Part shown: piece by piece, positions 1 through 5,651 of the stretch | Layout: each line of letters opens with the position of its first letter | Numbering within the stretch: position 1 is the stretch's first letter | Assembly (NCBI GenBank): GCA_027039465.1 | Contig: JALWEA010000035.1 | Span: forward strand, 1-5,651 | Direction: 5' to 3' | Length of the DNA: 5,651 nucleotides | From: Calditrichia bacterium | Lineage (GTDB): Bacteria; Calditrichota; Calditrichia; Calditrichales; Calditrichaceae | Translations under genes and position numbers: made by a program | Notes under the pieces: generated by a model | Databases searched by the model: none | What the model saw: only the letters and a program-made list of their open reading frames with translations | Told to the model about the DNA's origin: nothing

Positions 1-181
1 GCAAAAAGAAAAGGAATATCGCGAAAAATTCGCCAATCCGTTTTTAGCGGCCGAAATGGGATACATCGATGAGGTCATTGAGCCTCGTTTTACGCGTCGG
101 CGTATTGTCCAGGCTTTGCACATGCTTGAAAATAAAGTGGAAACGAATCCGGCAAAAAAACATGGAAATATACCGTTATAA
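1..181 (+). CDS. Acyl-CoA carboxylase carboxyltransferase (beta) subunit, C-terminal fragment
   Basis: This is the 3' end of a gene that begins left of the window; complete codons run from base 2 to the TAA at 179-181, giving 59 residues. The tail carries the pattern that closes biotin-dependent acyl-CoA carboxylase beta subunits (propionyl-/methylmalonyl-CoA type): EYREKFANP, then AAEMGYIDEVIEPRFTRRR, a short helix (ALHMLENK) and the terminal KKHGNIPL. In this family the subunit transfers carboxyl from carboxybiotin to acyl-CoA in the cytoplasm, and the C-terminal region helps form the hexamer and the active site at the dimer interface. The substrate (propionyl-, acetyl- or methylmalonyl-CoA) cannot be decided from this tail. 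A member of the Na+-pumping methylmalonyl-CoA decarboxylase complex is an alternative, because its alpha subunit is homologous and ends similarly. A hairpin follows 62 nt downstream, so this is probably the last gene of its transcript. Confidence 0.9.
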   Translation, partial: QKEKEYREKFANPFLAAEMGYIDEVIEPRFTRRRIVQALHMLENKVETNPAKKHGNIPL

Positions 182-243
182 TTCGTAAACTCGGTTTCGA
201 ATTGAACGAAGGCTTAGGTTCGGAGTTAAATAAATATTCTTAC

Positions 244-267
244 TAAACGGACGCTATCGTCCGTTTA
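244..267 (+). terminator. Probable intrinsic terminator hairpin after the carboxylase gene
   Basis: A perfect 10-bp inverted repeat, TAAACGGACG / CGTCCGTTTA, encloses a 4-nt CTAT loop. The run downstream is only TTT followed by GC, so the U-tract is weak, but the stem is flanked by A- and T-rich sequence and lies between two genes. It could also act as a transcript-stabilising 3' hairpin. The arms are symmetric, so the other strand could form it too, but the neighbouring genes both read rightward. Confidence 0.65.
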
Positions 268-294
268 TTTGCAATAACGCAGTGAATTGAGAAA

Positions 295-299
295 AAGGA
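295..299 (+). promoter_or_regulatory. Ribosome binding site that fixes the TTG start of the PAP2 gene
   Basis: AAGGA lies 9 nt upstream of the TTG at 309-311. The same frame has a TGA at 288-290, so the gene cannot begin further upstream. The first in-frame ATG is about 95 codons in, beyond the first membrane segments. The non-ATG start is therefore well supported. Confidence 0.7.
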
Positions 300-308
300 A
301 TATCCGGA

Positions 309-1223
309 TTGGAACGTTTAAGATATTATGAAGGTAAATTTCGGGCTGCCGACAAAGTTACCGTTATTTACCAATTTATCGTAGCCGTTATCATTATTTT
401 TAATTATAAACACATACCGTTTCATCGGTCTTTTTTAACGTTACATTTCCTACTCATCATTGCCGTCGGTGTTTTACCGTTTTTGAAGCGTAATCCGGTT
501 GTCAATTGGTTGCGTGTTTGGAATCAAATCTTTATCCTTCCTTTTAACTTTTTCGAATTACACTTTTTGGTACATAATGTACACCCGAAAGACATGGATG
601 CCATTTTAATCCGTATTGATCATTTTTTGTTCGGTGTGAATCCTACGATCTGGTTGGAAAAAATTCAATGGCCCGTTTTAACGGAATATCTCCAATTGGC
701 CTACAGCAGCTTTTATTTTTTGCCGCTAATTCTGTTTATTTTGCTTTACCGATGGGGTAGAATGGAATCCTTTGATTATTTCGCTTTTATTATTGTTTAC
801 GGATTTTATCTTTCGTATTTGGGATATTTTTTAGTACCCGCTTTGGGGCCGCGATTTGCTTTGGCCGATTTACATAATGCTCCGCTGAAGGGACTGTGGC
901 TTACGACGCATTTGCAGAACTTACTCAATTCTCTTGAAAATGTTCAAAGGGATGCATTCCCGAGCGGTCATACGGCCATGACCGTATTGACCATGTATTT
1001 TGCCGCCAAATACACTAAAAAATATTTTTACGTTTTACTGATCATTGGAAGCAGTTTGATTTTTGCGACGGTTTATTTGCGTTATCATTACGTTATTGAT
1101 GTTATTGCCGGTTTCGTTTTGGCTTACTTTGTAGTCGTAACAGGGCCGTTGGTTTATCGCTGGTTGAATGCATTGCAATTAGTACCTTACGGGAGATTGA
1201 AAAATGTGGCTGGAGAGCAATGA
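309..1223 (+). CDS. PAP2-superfamily integral membrane protein, Aur1/inositolphosphotransferase-like
   Basis: This 304-residue polytopic membrane protein starts at TTG. Hydrophobic segments lie at about residues 17-32, 42-58, 70-88, 128-147, 157-177, 222-235, 239-256 and 261-280. PAP2 catalytic motifs are present: GPR at 180-182, FPSGH at 217-221 (H221, the general acid/base in this superfamily) and YLRYHYVID at 256-264, which carries the presumed nucleophile H260 and its partner D264. The classical first motif KX6RP is not seen. The GPR after a TM helix is instead typical of the Aur1/inositol phosphorylceramide synthase branch (PAP2_3 type). Members of the superfamily hydrolyse or transfer phosphate head groups on lipids (phosphatidate, undecaprenyl diphosphate, phosphosphingolipids) at the membrane. 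The catalytic fold is clear here, but the substrate and the choice between phosphatase and phosphotransferase are unknown. It is the first gene of a tight cluster, and its end overlaps the acetyltransferase gene by 20 nt. Confidence 0.88.
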   Translation: MERLRYYEGKFRAADKVTVIYQFIVAVIIIFNYKHIPFHRSFLTLHFLLIIAVGVLPFLKRNPVVNWLRVWNQIFILPFNFFELHFLVHNVHPKDMDAILIRIDHFLFGVNPTIWLEKIQWPVLTEYLQLAYSSFYFLPLILFILLYRWGRMESFDYFAFIIVYGFYLSYLGYFLVPALGPRFALADLHNAPLKGLWLTTHLQNLLNSLENVQRDAFPSGHTAMTVLTMYFAAKYTKKYFYVLLIIGSSLIFATVYLRYHYVIDVIAGFVLAYFVVVTGPLVYRWLNALQLVPYGRLKNVAGEQ

Positions 1224-1707
1224 TCTTCGCTTAAATTTGGTCAAAGCAAAGGCCGATCCGGAGCTTAGGCAGTTGCAAGATCAGTTACCCGAATGGTACA
1301 ATTTAAGCGAAAAAGTCTGGTACGCCGAAAATATGCCGGATCGGATGACGTTCAAAATTATTTATCGTGACAAAGCCGTTGGTGCGGCCGAATTGGTTAA
1401 CATTCGATGGTACAATCACAAATCCGAAGTACGTATCTGGCTGTTGCCCGAAGCGCGGGGGAAAGGGCTCGGCAAGGCTGCTTTAAAAATGTTAATGGAC
1501 TTAGCCTTCAATACATTAAATTTCCACCGCCTGGAAGCGGAAGTGTATTCTTTTAATACCCAATCGCTTAAATTAATAGAACAATTGAGATTCCGAAAAG
1601 AAGGCGTATTGCGTGAAGCGAAATTTTTTAATGGCCAATACCACGATATCCTACGGTTTGGCATTTTAAGGCAAGAATACTTAAATTTAAAATCTGCGAA
1701 TGAATGA
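1204..1707 (+). CDS. GNAT-family N-acetyltransferase (RimJ/RimL-like)
   Basis: This 167-residue soluble protein is of typical single-domain GNAT length. The acetyl-CoA-binding motif A is visible as a beta strand SEVRIWLLPEA (about 74-84) followed by RGKGLG at 85-90 (the R/Q-x-x-G-x-G/A pyrophosphate loop) and an amphipathic helix. Motif B follows: HRLEAEVYSFNTQSLKLIEQLRF at about 108-130, with N118 and S121 in the usual place, then GVLREAKFFNGQYHDILRFGI. The latter resembles the RimJ/RimL/SpeG-type branch, which acetylates protein N-termini, polyamines or small amines. The acceptor cannot be read from the sequence. The ATG is preceded by GGGAG at 1191-1195 with 8-nt spacing, and this site lies inside the end of the PAP2 gene. 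The 20-nt overlap suggests co-transcription and possibly translational coupling with the PAP2 gene. Confidence 0.9.
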   Translation: MWLESNDLRLNLVKAKADPELRQLQDQLPEWYNLSEKVWYAENMPDRMTFKIIYRDKAVGAAELVNIRWYNHKSEVRIWLLPEARGKGLGKAALKMLMDLAFNTLNFHRLEAEVYSFNTQSLKLIEQLRFRKEGVLREAKFFNGQYHDILRFGILRQEYLNLKSANE

Positions 1708-1739
1708 CTGTGGTTTAACGAAGAAAGTCTGATGGTTCT

Positions 1740-2585
1740 ATGATAGAGACTTTGATTTCACTTACGATTATCGGTTTTCTGGCCGGTTTTTTCTTCTCTA
1801 TGCCCGTTGCCGGGCCAATAAGCATTTTGGTCGTCTCTTTTACCTTGCATGGACATCGCAAACGCGGGATGATGACGGCGCTTGGTGCCGCTATTGTCGA
1901 TTTCTTTTATATTTTCGTTGCTGTTTTCGGATTCACCAAATTGATTATACGATACAAATTCAGCATTCCTTACATTTTGCTTATCGGTTCCGTCTTTATC
2001 TTCTATATCGGTTACAAGCTATGGAAAACGCATGTTCATTTTGATGAAGAAGAGGAGAAGGTGGTTTTAAAAGGCCGTCTGTTTGCAATGGCCAAAGGCC
2101 ATCATAGCTTTTTGACCGGTTTTTTTGTGAATTTACTGAATCCCACGCTATTTATCGGTTGGCTGGTGTCCTCATTTGTGATTTTATCCTTTGCAGCTTC
2201 ACACGGTATTAATGTGGGCGGCATGGAAAATATTTTTTACCAAAATGTGGAAGAAATGAACAATGCTTCCAATCCGCTCATTACTTCCGGGCATGAAAAA
2301 GATTTGATTAAAAACTACAAAAGCAATCCCAAAATAAAAGCCAAACAAGTGCGTCCAAAATTGTTCTACCAGATACTTAACAGTACCGCCTATTCCGGTT
2401 CGGTTGCCATTGGATCTATTTTTTGGTTTTATTTGCTATCCGGATTTTTATGTAAGCACAAAGAAAAAATATCGGTCAAAGTTTTTAACCATCTAATTCA
2501 TGCGCTGTCGATTTTAATGGTTCTTTTAGGAGTGCTTCTTGTTTATCAGGCGGCACAAATGCTTAATCTTTTTCATTTTACTTAA
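1740..2585 (+). CDS. LysE/RhtB-family exporter-like membrane protein with a hydrophilic insert
   Basis: This 281-residue membrane protein has LysE (amino-acid exporter) hallmarks. The N-terminal helix ends in SMPVAGPIS at 20-28, matching the family's PGP(N/I) motif. It is followed by a basic loop with HGHRKRG (37-43) and ALGAAIVDFFY (47-57). The second half opens with FLTGFFVNLLNPTLFIGW (124-141), equivalent to the family's conserved GF..N..NP motif. Helices are at about 5-32, 46-70, 76-95, 124-153, 210-235 and 248-275. Family members are usually near 205 residues; the excess is mainly a polar, uncharged-to-basic segment at about 154-207 and an acidic linker FDEEEE (101-106). Known relatives export lysine, threonine, homoserine or other small solutes across the inner membrane; the substrate here is unknown. 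The ATG has only a weak Shine-Dalgarno match (GAAAG at 1723-1727). An in-frame TAA at 1716-1718 excludes a longer protein. It starts 32 nt after the acetyltransferase gene and is probably in the same operon. Confidence 0.8.
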   Translation: MIETLISLTIIGFLAGFFFSMPVAGPISILVVSFTLHGHRKRGMMTALGAAIVDFFYIFVAVFGFTKLIIRYKFSIPYILLIGSVFIFYIGYKLWKTHVHFDEEEEKVVLKGRLFAMAKGHHSFLTGFFVNLLNPTLFIGWLVSSFVILSFAASHGINVGGMENIFYQNVEEMNNASNPLITSGHEKDLIKNYKSNPKIKAKQVRPKLFYQILNSTAYSGSVAIGSIFWFYLLSGFLCKHKEKISVKVFNHLIHALSILMVLLGVLLVYQAAQMLNLFHFT

Positions 2586-2639
2586 GGCGTTTCTCTGTTG
2601 AAAATTTAAATAAATGCATACATTTTAAGAGGTAACGCT

Positions 2640-3998
2640 ATGAAAGCGATCAATCCTAAAAACAACGAGCTCATCCGGGAATATCCCGAACACACTGAGG
2701 AAGAAGTTTTAAAAATAATCGGTTTGGTACAAACGGCACACGACGAGTGGCGAAAGGTGCCCTTTACAGTACGTGCGGAAAAGATGCACAAAGCGGCTGA
2801 AATATTGCGATCCCGAAAAGAAGAATTTGCACGCCTTATTAGCGATGAAATGGGTAAAATTATCCGGGAATCCGGAGCGGAGGTGGAGAAGTGCGCCTGG
2901 GTTTGTGATTATTACGCCGATAATGCGGAAACTTTTTTATCCGATGAACCCGTGCAAACGGATGCCCGTGAAAGTTACGTGGCCTTTGATCCGCTCGGTG
3001 TGGTATTGGCCGTAATGCCCTGGAATTTTCCGTTTTGGCAGGTGTTCCGCTTTGCCGCTCCGGCATTGATGGCTGGTAACGGAGCCGTATTAAAACATGC
3101 CTCCAATGTTCCTGGCTGCGCTTTGGCGATTGAGGGAATTTTTCGAGAGGCCGGTTTTCCGGAGCATTTATTTCGTTCTTTGTTGATTAAACCTTCTCTA
3201 ATTCCAAAGGTTATTAATGATTCCCGCATAAAAGCGGCCACTTTAACAGGAAGCGAACCGGCCGGCGCCGCCGTCGCTTCGTTAGCCGGACGTAATATTA
3301 AAAAAACCGTTTTGGAATTGGGCGGATCCGATCCGTTTATTGTTTTGGATGATGCCGATTTGCAAAAATGTGTAACTACGGCCGTCCAGGCTCGTATGAT
3401 AAATGCTGGACAGAGTTGCATTGCGGCCAAGCGGTTTATTGTGGTCGAAAGTCGGTTAAAAGAATTTGAGGATATGTTTACCTCGCAAATGGCCGCGTTA
3501 AAGTTGGGCGATCCACTTGATGAATCAACGGATGTGGGGCCGCTGGCGCGTGAAGACCTGGTTCGGGAAATCGAGCGACAGGTAAATGCCTCTGTTGCCG
3601 CCGGAGCAAAATTACTTTTGGGCGGCAAACGGAAAGAAGGTGAAGGCGCTTATTATCTGCCGACTGTTTTAACCGGTGTAAAAGCGGGTATGGCTGTTTT
3701 TACCGAAGAAACCTTCGGGCCGGTTGCCACGATAATTCCCGTTAAAGACGAAAATGAGGCGATTGCCGTGGCCAATGATTCGGAATTCGGCTTAGGCGCC
3801 AGCTTGTGGACAGCAGATATCGAAAAAGGGAAAAAGTTGGCGCGGGAAATTCAAAGCGGTTCGGTTTTTATTAACGGTATGGTTAAATCCGATCCGCGCC
3901 TGCCGTTCGGCGGAATTAAAAAGTCGGGTTACGGTCGGGAATTGTCTCATTACGGAATCAAGGAATTTGTTAATATTAAAACGGTCTGGATCGGTTAA
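2640..3998 (+). CDS. Aldehyde dehydrogenase, succinate-semialdehyde dehydrogenase (Sad type)
   Basis: This is a full-length 452-residue cytoplasmic NAD(P)+-dependent aldehyde dehydrogenase. Family landmarks appear in order: MPWNFPFWQ at 126-134 with the oxyanion-hole N129; KHASNVP at 152-158 with the cofactor-contacting K152; TGSEPAG at 203-209 in the Rossmann fold; LELGGSDPF at 225-233 with general base E226; GQSCIAAKR at 257-265 with nucleophile C260; EETFGP at 356-361; and LPFGGIKKSGYGRELSHYG near the C-terminus. The phrases WNFPFWQ, KHASNVPGCA, GSDPFIVL and AAKRFIV match the E. coli Sad (YneI) group, which oxidises succinate semialdehyde to succinate in GABA or putrescine breakdown. It is shorter than GabD proteins (about 480 residues), as expected for Sad. 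All catalytic residues are intact. The start is firm: AAGAGGT at 2627-2633 precedes the ATG. No transaminase or amine pathway gene is nearby, so the physiological substrate is inferred from family resemblance only. The gap to the exporter is 54 nt with no terminator seen, so read-through is possible. Confidence 0.9.
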   Translation: MKAINPKNNELIREYPEHTEEEVLKIIGLVQTAHDEWRKVPFTVRAEKMHKAAEILRSRKEEFARLISDEMGKIIRESGAEVEKCAWVCDYYADNAETFLSDEPVQTDARESYVAFDPLGVVLAVMPWNFPFWQVFRFAAPALMAGNGAVLKHASNVPGCALAIEGIFREAGFPEHLFRSLLIKPSLIPKVINDSRIKAATLTGSEPAGAAVASLAGRNIKKTVLELGGSDPFIVLDDADLQKCVTTAVQARMINAGQSCIAAKRFIVVESRLKEFEDMFTSQMAALKLGDPLDESTDVGPLAREDLVREIERQVNASVAAGAKLLLGGKRKEGEGAYYLPTVLTGVKAGMAVFTEETFGPVATIIPVKDENEAIAVANDSEFGLGASLWTADIEKGKKLAREIQSGSVFINGMVKSDPRLPFGGIKKSGYGRELSHYGIKEFVNIKTVWIG

Positions 3999-4152
3999 AG
4001 TCCTTTGAACAGTAAAGTGGCACAATTATTGAAATTATATTTTTCGGATGTTCGAAGTTCCGGTTGCCTTAAGATCGGAGTTTTAAAAAAGGAATATTCG
4101 GCCAAGGATTGTCGTCGGTGCACATTTGAAATCCATTAAAATATCGGATTAA
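3999..4152 (+). other. Non-coding gap before the AI-2E gene
   Basis: This 154-nt AT-rich stretch has no open frame of useful length and no clear rho-independent terminator. It contains an imperfect palindrome at 4045-4062 centred on TTCGAA, a sequence resembling a -24/-12 promoter at 4018-4032, and AAAAAAGGAATATTCGG at 4085-4101, which is nearly the same as the sequence before the PAP2 start. Any promoter of the AI-2E gene would lie here, but no convincing -35/-10 pair is visible. Confidence 0.5.
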
Positions 4153-5232
4153 ATGGAAAGAAACGAATTTTCAACAGGAACGCGATTACTTAATTTTACC
4201 ATGGGGCTGATCAGCATCTTTCTGATTGTTTGGGTGCTGTCTATCGGTCAGGTGATTATTGTCCCGTTTTTAGTGGCTTTGTTCTTGGCCTTTATTCTTG
4301 ATCCGATCGTGCAATTGTTCGTGCGTTTTAAAATACCAAATATTCTGGCCGTTTTGATTACCTTGTCTCTTGCTTTTGTTATTTTATATCTTTTAGGACT
4401 TTTGGTTTACGCCAATGTACAAATTTTCGTGGATCAGTTCCCTAAATATCAGGCCCGTATGCTGGAATCCCTTGATAACTTCATGAAACAGATGACGCAT
4501 ATTCTCAATCAGCAGAAATATCAAATTTATCTGGATCGAAGAACATGGTCGCAAATCGATTGGATTTCGGCCATTCGTAATTTGGATATTGCCAAATACG
4601 TCTTTAACAGCCTCGGCTCGTTTCTAACGTTTCTAGTCAAAACGGTGATCGTGATTATCTTTTTGGCTTATTTTTTAATGGGCAAACGCAATATTGATGT
4701 TAAGGTAAGATTGGCGTTTGATCATGCCCAGGCGGAACGCATTATTACAATTTTGAACAGCGTTACCACTCAGGTACAGAAATATCTTGGTGCCAAAACA
4801 TTAGCCAGCGCAATTTTAGGCGGATTAAGCATCATTATTCTGCTTTTATTCGGTTTGGATTTTGTTGTATTTTGGGGATTCCTGATTTTTCTTTTTAATT
4901 ACATCCCAAACATCGGGTCAACCATTGCCACTTTGTTACCGGCTTTATTCAGTTTGGTGCAGTTCGGCTCATTCGGTAAGGCTTTCTGGATTTTGGTTTC
5001 CATCACTCTTTTACAAGCTTTCATGGGGAATGTTGTTGAGCCGCGTTTAATGGGGCGCTCTTTGAATTTAAGCCCGTTAATGGTAATTGTTTCGTTAATT
5101 TTCTGGGGCTATTTGTGGGGTGTTGCCGGATTAATTTTGGCGGTTCCGATTTTAGCGATTTTAACCATTGTGTTTGAAAATATTCCCGAATTACGCTTCC
5201 TAAGTGTTTTTCTGCGCGGTAAAGGTAATTAA
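4153..5232 (+). CDS. AI-2E family transporter (TqsA/PerM-like membrane protein)
   Basis: This 359-residue polytopic membrane protein is at the normal length for the family. It has three N-terminal helices (about 14-32, 34-57, 62-88), a soluble amphipathic region (about 90-150) and a C-terminal bundle (about 152-176, 214-235, 237-270, 276-297, 306-341). Diagnostic signatures are YLGAKTLASAILGG (211-224), FNYIPNIGS (248-256), NVVEPRLMGRSLNLSPL (293-309) and FWGYLWGVAGLILAVP (317-332). Family members form inner-membrane oligomers. The name comes from E. coli TqsA, linked to autoinducer-2 export, but other members behave as Na+(Li+)/H+ antiporters, so the transported solute here is open. An in-frame TAA directly abuts the ATG, so this is the earliest possible start. 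The Shine-Dalgarno is poor (CGGA at 4145-4148, only 4 nt away). M18 (ATG at 4204) is an alternative start but has no better ribosome site. Confidence 0.9.
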   Translation: MERNEFSTGTRLLNFTMGLISIFLIVWVLSIGQVIIVPFLVALFLAFILDPIVQLFVRFKIPNILAVLITLSLAFVILYLLGLLVYANVQIFVDQFPKYQARMLESLDNFMKQMTHILNQQKYQIYLDRRTWSQIDWISAIRNLDIAKYVFNSLGSFLTFLVKTVIVIIFLAYFLMGKRNIDVKVRLAFDHAQAERIITILNSVTTQVQKYLGAKTLASAILGGLSIIILLLFGLDFVVFWGFLIFLFNYIPNIGSTIATLLPALFSLVQFGSFGKAFWILVSITLLQAFMGNVVEPRLMGRSLNLSPLMVIVSLIFWGYLWGVAGLILAVPILAILTIVFENIPELRFLSVFLRGKGN

Positions 5233-5247
5233 AAAATCTTGCGTTCC

Positions 5248-5651
5248 TTATTTTCCGCCGGATTTTATTGATGTCCTCGCATCCAATATTTGCTTGACCT
5301 TCAATAAACCAATAATCGACATGGCGTCTTTGATTTCTCCGGAAAGCACCATTTCCCAAGCTTGCTCAAACGGTAATTTGCGTGTTTCGAGTTTTTCGGT
5401 TAAATCGGGATTTGTAATCCCTTGTTGCAAATGTTCGGCTAAATAAAGGTAAGCGACTTCATTGGTAAAAGAATTGCTTGTGTAGGCCGTGCCCAAATAA
5501 GTCCACTGCAGGGCTATTAACCCTGTTTCTTCGCGCAACTCACGCTGAGCGCCGTCCCAAGTGGTTTCTCCGGGATGGCCGCCACCCTCTGGAATTTCCC
5601 AGCTAAAAACGTCCAAAGTGTAACGGTACTGACCGACCAAATAAGTGTAAC
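5248..5651 (-). CDS. Nudix hydrolase, N-terminally truncated by the window edge
   Basis: The gene reads leftward and enters from the right edge; the visible part is about 133 codons and ends at the TAA complementary to 5248-5250. The frame stays open to the window end (YTYLVGQYRYTLDVFSWEIPEGG), so the TTG complementary to 5638-5640 is probably an internal Leu codon and not the start. A complete Nudix box GX5EX7REUXEEXGU is encoded at 5586-5518, with the REXXEE core as RELREE; its glutamates bind the catalytic metal. The preceding SWEIPEGGG strand and the layout resemble ADP-ribose pyrophosphatase-like members, which split nucleoside diphosphates linked to another group. The proline that usually follows the box by about 15 residues in ADP-ribose pyrophosphatases is not seen; the region reads TAYTSNSFTNE. 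Substrate is therefore uncertain. It converges on the AI-2E gene with a 15-nt gap. Confidence 0.9.
   Translation of the reverse strand, partial: YTYLVGQYRYTLDVFSWEIPEGGGHPGETTWDGAQRELREETGLIALQWTYLGTAYTSNSFTNEVAYLYLAEHLQQGITNPDLTEKLETRKLPFEQAWEMVLSGEIKDAMSIIGLLKVKQILDARTSIKSGGK

Noticed and set aside
9..23. A third near-copy of the AAAAGGAATATC motif at the left edge.
   Set aside because: It lies inside the carboxylase coding frame and encodes the family-conserved KEYRE stretch, so protein constraint and A-rich codons explain it.
188..227. Possible hairpin with AACTC / GAGTT arms after the carboxylase stop codon.
   Set aside because: The arms pair for only about five bases around a loop of 30 nt, much weaker than the perfect 10-bp stem at 244-267.
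2975..3628. A 217-codon open frame on the minus strand, opposite the aldehyde dehydrogenase.
   Set aside because: It lies wholly inside the dehydrogenase gene, whose full set of catalytic motifs is intact. The antisense protein shows no recognisable domain and has the composition of a shadow frame.
5212..5262. Possible shared terminator between the convergent AI-2E and Nudix genes.
   Set aside because: The best pairing (GCGG.AAA with TTTTCCGC) has a mismatch and a loop of about 40 nt, so it is not a credible intrinsic terminator.
5021..5446. Open frames antisense to the AI-2E end and on the plus strand across the Nudix gene.
   Set aside because: Both run through well-supported genes (AI-2E C-terminal motifs, Nudix box) and show no domain or good ribosome site.

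Overview
The window looks like an ordinary chromosomal segment from a moderately AT-rich bacterium (roughly 43-45% G+C by eye). Five complete genes and one gene fragment lie on the plus strand, and one truncated gene lies on the minus strand. Codon choice and style look uniform, with no sign of an insertion sequence, phage, tRNA, CRISPR array or recent transfer. The acyl-CoA carboxylase end, an Aur1-like PAP2 protein and a Sad-type aldehyde dehydrogenase would fit the Calditrichota/Bacteroidota (FCB) neighbourhood. That placement is an inference with low confidence.

Layout: (1) 1-181 is the last 59 codons of an acyl-CoA carboxylase carboxyltransferase subunit. A hairpin at 244-267 follows and probably ends that transcript. 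(2) 309-2585 is a likely three-gene unit: a PAP2/Aur1-like membrane phosphatase or phosphotransferase (TTG start), a GNAT acetyltransferase that overlaps it by 20 nt, and a LysE-family exporter with an unusual hydrophilic insert. (3) 2640-3998 is an aldehyde dehydrogenase of the Sad succinate-semialdehyde dehydrogenase type, 54 nt downstream with its own strong ribosome binding site. (4) 3999-4152 is a 154-nt non-coding gap, followed by an AI-2E (TqsA/PerM-like) membrane protein at 4153-5232. (5) A Nudix hydrolase runs convergently on the minus strand from beyond the right edge to 5248, only 15 nt from the AI-2E stop codon.

Functionally this is a mix of housekeeping and accessory metabolism: three polytopic membrane proteins and four soluble enzymes. 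No shared pathway is evident, although the first three complete genes are packed tightly enough to be co-transcribed. I did not find evidence for a new defence, mobile or biosynthetic system. The points most worth a second look are the insert in the LysE-like exporter, the Aur1-like architecture of the PAP2 protein, and weak signals in the leader before the AI-2E gene.
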